Source of the DNA: H17-190 sp034435615
Lineage (GTDB): Bacteria > Chloroflexota > Dehalococcoidia > SM23-28-2 > HRBIN24
Direction: 5' to 3'
DNA: 6,087 nucleotides
Assembly: GCA_034435615.1 (NCBI GenBank)
Contig: DAOTWZ010000028.1
Coordinates: forward strand, 1-6,087
Of the stretch, positions 5,850 to 6,087 are shown one piece after another. The translations under genes and the position numbers were made by a program. Position 1 is the stretch's first letter. Each line of letters starts with the position of its first letter. The notes under the pieces are model-generated. The model saw only the letters and a program-made list of their open reading frames with translations, was not told the origin of the DNA and did no database searches.

Positions 5850-5936
5850 GCCGAAGTGGCGGAACTGGCAGACGCGCTGCGTTCAGGGCGCAGTGCCCGC
5901 AAGGGCGTGTGGGTTCGAATCCCACCTTCGGCACCA
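5850..5936 (+). tRNA. tRNA-Leu (anticodon CAG), with encoded CCA
   Basis: Complete class II tRNA of 87 nt. The 7-bp acceptor stem GCCGAAG/CTTCGGC (5850-5856 with 5926-5932) is followed by discriminator A5933 and encoded CCA (5934-5936). The D stem is GCG/CGC (5859-5861, 5873-5875) with GG at 5867-5868. The anticodon stem CTGCG/CGCAG (5877-5881, 5889-5893) holds a 7-nt loop TTCAGGG with anticodon CAG at 5884-5886, reading codon CUG. The 15-nt variable arm has a GCCC/GGGC stem and GCAA loop, and the T arm GTGGG-TTCGAAT-CCCAC (5909-5925) is perfect. A73 and the long variable arm agree with leucine identity. CUG is expected to be a major Leu codon in this GC-rich genome. Confidence 0.97.
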
Positions 5937-5957
5937 AAGATATGACGATGGGAGGGT

Positions 5958-6002
5958 CACGGAACGGGCAGGCCGGAGAGGCTCTGGGTTCCGTGGCCCG
6001 TT
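5958..6002 (+). other. Two competing hairpins between the tRNA genes
   Basis: CACGGAAC (5958-5965) pairs perfectly with GTTCCGTG (5988-5995). The overlapping AACGGGC (5963-5969) pairs perfectly with GCCCGTT (5996-6002). The stems share 5963-5965, so they cannot both form fully. The second ends in GTTTGACTT, only a weak T-run, so it is at best a leaky terminator. I see no promoter between the tRNA genes (TTGACT at 6002-6007 is too close to the second gene), which suggests cotranscription, with this region serving processing or partial termination. Confidence 0.4.
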
Positions 6003-6014
6003 TGACTTGAGAGC

Positions 6015-6087
6015 GCGCTCGTAGCTCAGCCCGGACAGAGCGCAGCCCTGCGGAGGCTGAGGTCGTGGGTTCGAATCCCACCGAGCG
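6015..6087 (+). tRNA. tRNA-Arg (anticodon GCG), 3' end cut by the window
   Basis: Near-complete class I tRNA. The acceptor 5' strand GCGCTCG (6015-6021) pairs with CGAGCG (6082-6087), and the partner of G6015, the discriminator and any CCA lie past the window edge. The D stem is GCTC/GAGC (6024-6027, 6038-6041). The anticodon stem CAGCC/GGCTG (6043-6047, 6055-6059) holds the loop CTGCGGA, giving anticodon GCG (6050-6052) for codon CGC. The variable loop is 5 nt and the T arm GTGGG-TTCGAAT-CCCAC (6065-6081) is identical to that of the tRNA-Leu. Adenine at position 20 of the D loop (6035) and C35 are the classic arginine identity elements. G34 is unusual, since most bacteria read CGN with an ACG tRNA modified to inosine. 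Confidence 0.93.

Noticed and set aside
6002..6007. TTGACT as a -35 box for tRNA-Arg
   Set aside because: It lies only 7 nt before the mature tRNA, so a -10 box and start site would fall inside the tRNA gene.
5752..6081. Minus-strand frame with GFEPTT and VGFEPTRP motifs
   Set aside because: This is the familiar false protein from reading tRNA T-arms (GTGGGTTCGAATCCCAC) in reverse; it overlaps both tRNA genes.
1..6087. CRISPR array, insertion sequence, phage or toxin-antitoxin genes
   Set aside because: No regularly spaced repeats, transposase or integrase motifs, or small paired genes were found. The window looks like metabolic operon plus tRNA genes.

Overview
The window is compact, GC-rich bacterial DNA (roughly two thirds G+C by eye). 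It has five protein genes, two tRNA genes and one clear divergent promoter region. Nothing looks like a phage, insertion sequence, CRISPR array or toxin system. The abundance of class III (CaiB/BaiF) CoA-transferases, sigma70-like promoters, AGGAGG ribosome binding sites and at least one tRNA with an encoded CCA end fit a high-GC bacterium that degrades organic acids. A Chloroflexota lineage (Dehalococcoidia/SAR202-like or thermophilic) is my best guess, at low confidence; an actinobacterium or a deep proteobacterial group cannot be excluded.

Layout. From the left, a plus-strand class III CoA-transferase (32-1249) ends tail to tail with a four-gene minus-strand operon. Read in transcription order from the right, that operon is: CoA-transferase A (5642-4431), CoA-transferase B (4418-3114), an alpha/beta hydrolase (3044-2106) and a beta-phosphoglucomutase-like HAD phosphatase (2051-1281). 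A TTGACG-N16-TATAAT promoter lies just upstream of A. All four genes are in the same reading frame. Intergenic gaps are 12, 69 and 54 nt, and each gene has a recognisable Shine-Dalgarno sequence. Right of the operon promoter, plus-strand promoter elements lead to a tRNA-Leu(CAG) gene and a tRNA-Arg with anticodon GCG, whose 3' end is cut by the window edge.

How the genes may work together. Class III CoA-transferases move CoA from one acyl-CoA to another carboxylic acid through an aspartyl-CoA thioester. Protein B keeps the expected catalytic aspartate (D195). Its translationally coupled neighbour A has glutamine (Q173) at the aligned position. The simplest reading is a heteromeric CoA-transferase with one catalytic and one degenerate subunit, comparable in layout to two-subunit members such as BbsEF or SmtAB. 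The hydrolase could act on a downstream ester, thioester or C-C bond. The HAD enzyme keeps every catalytic residue of beta-phosphoglucomutase and has no obvious link to CoA chemistry, so it may only share the transcript. The substrate cannot be read from the sequence.

The points most worth a second look are the Asp-to-Gln change in the coupled CoA-transferase pair, the G34 tRNA-Arg(GCG) that is unusual for bacteria, and the dyad-rich divergent promoter region at 5674-5850. A 4.1-kb open frame antisense to the whole operon is explained by codon bias and is not called as a gene.
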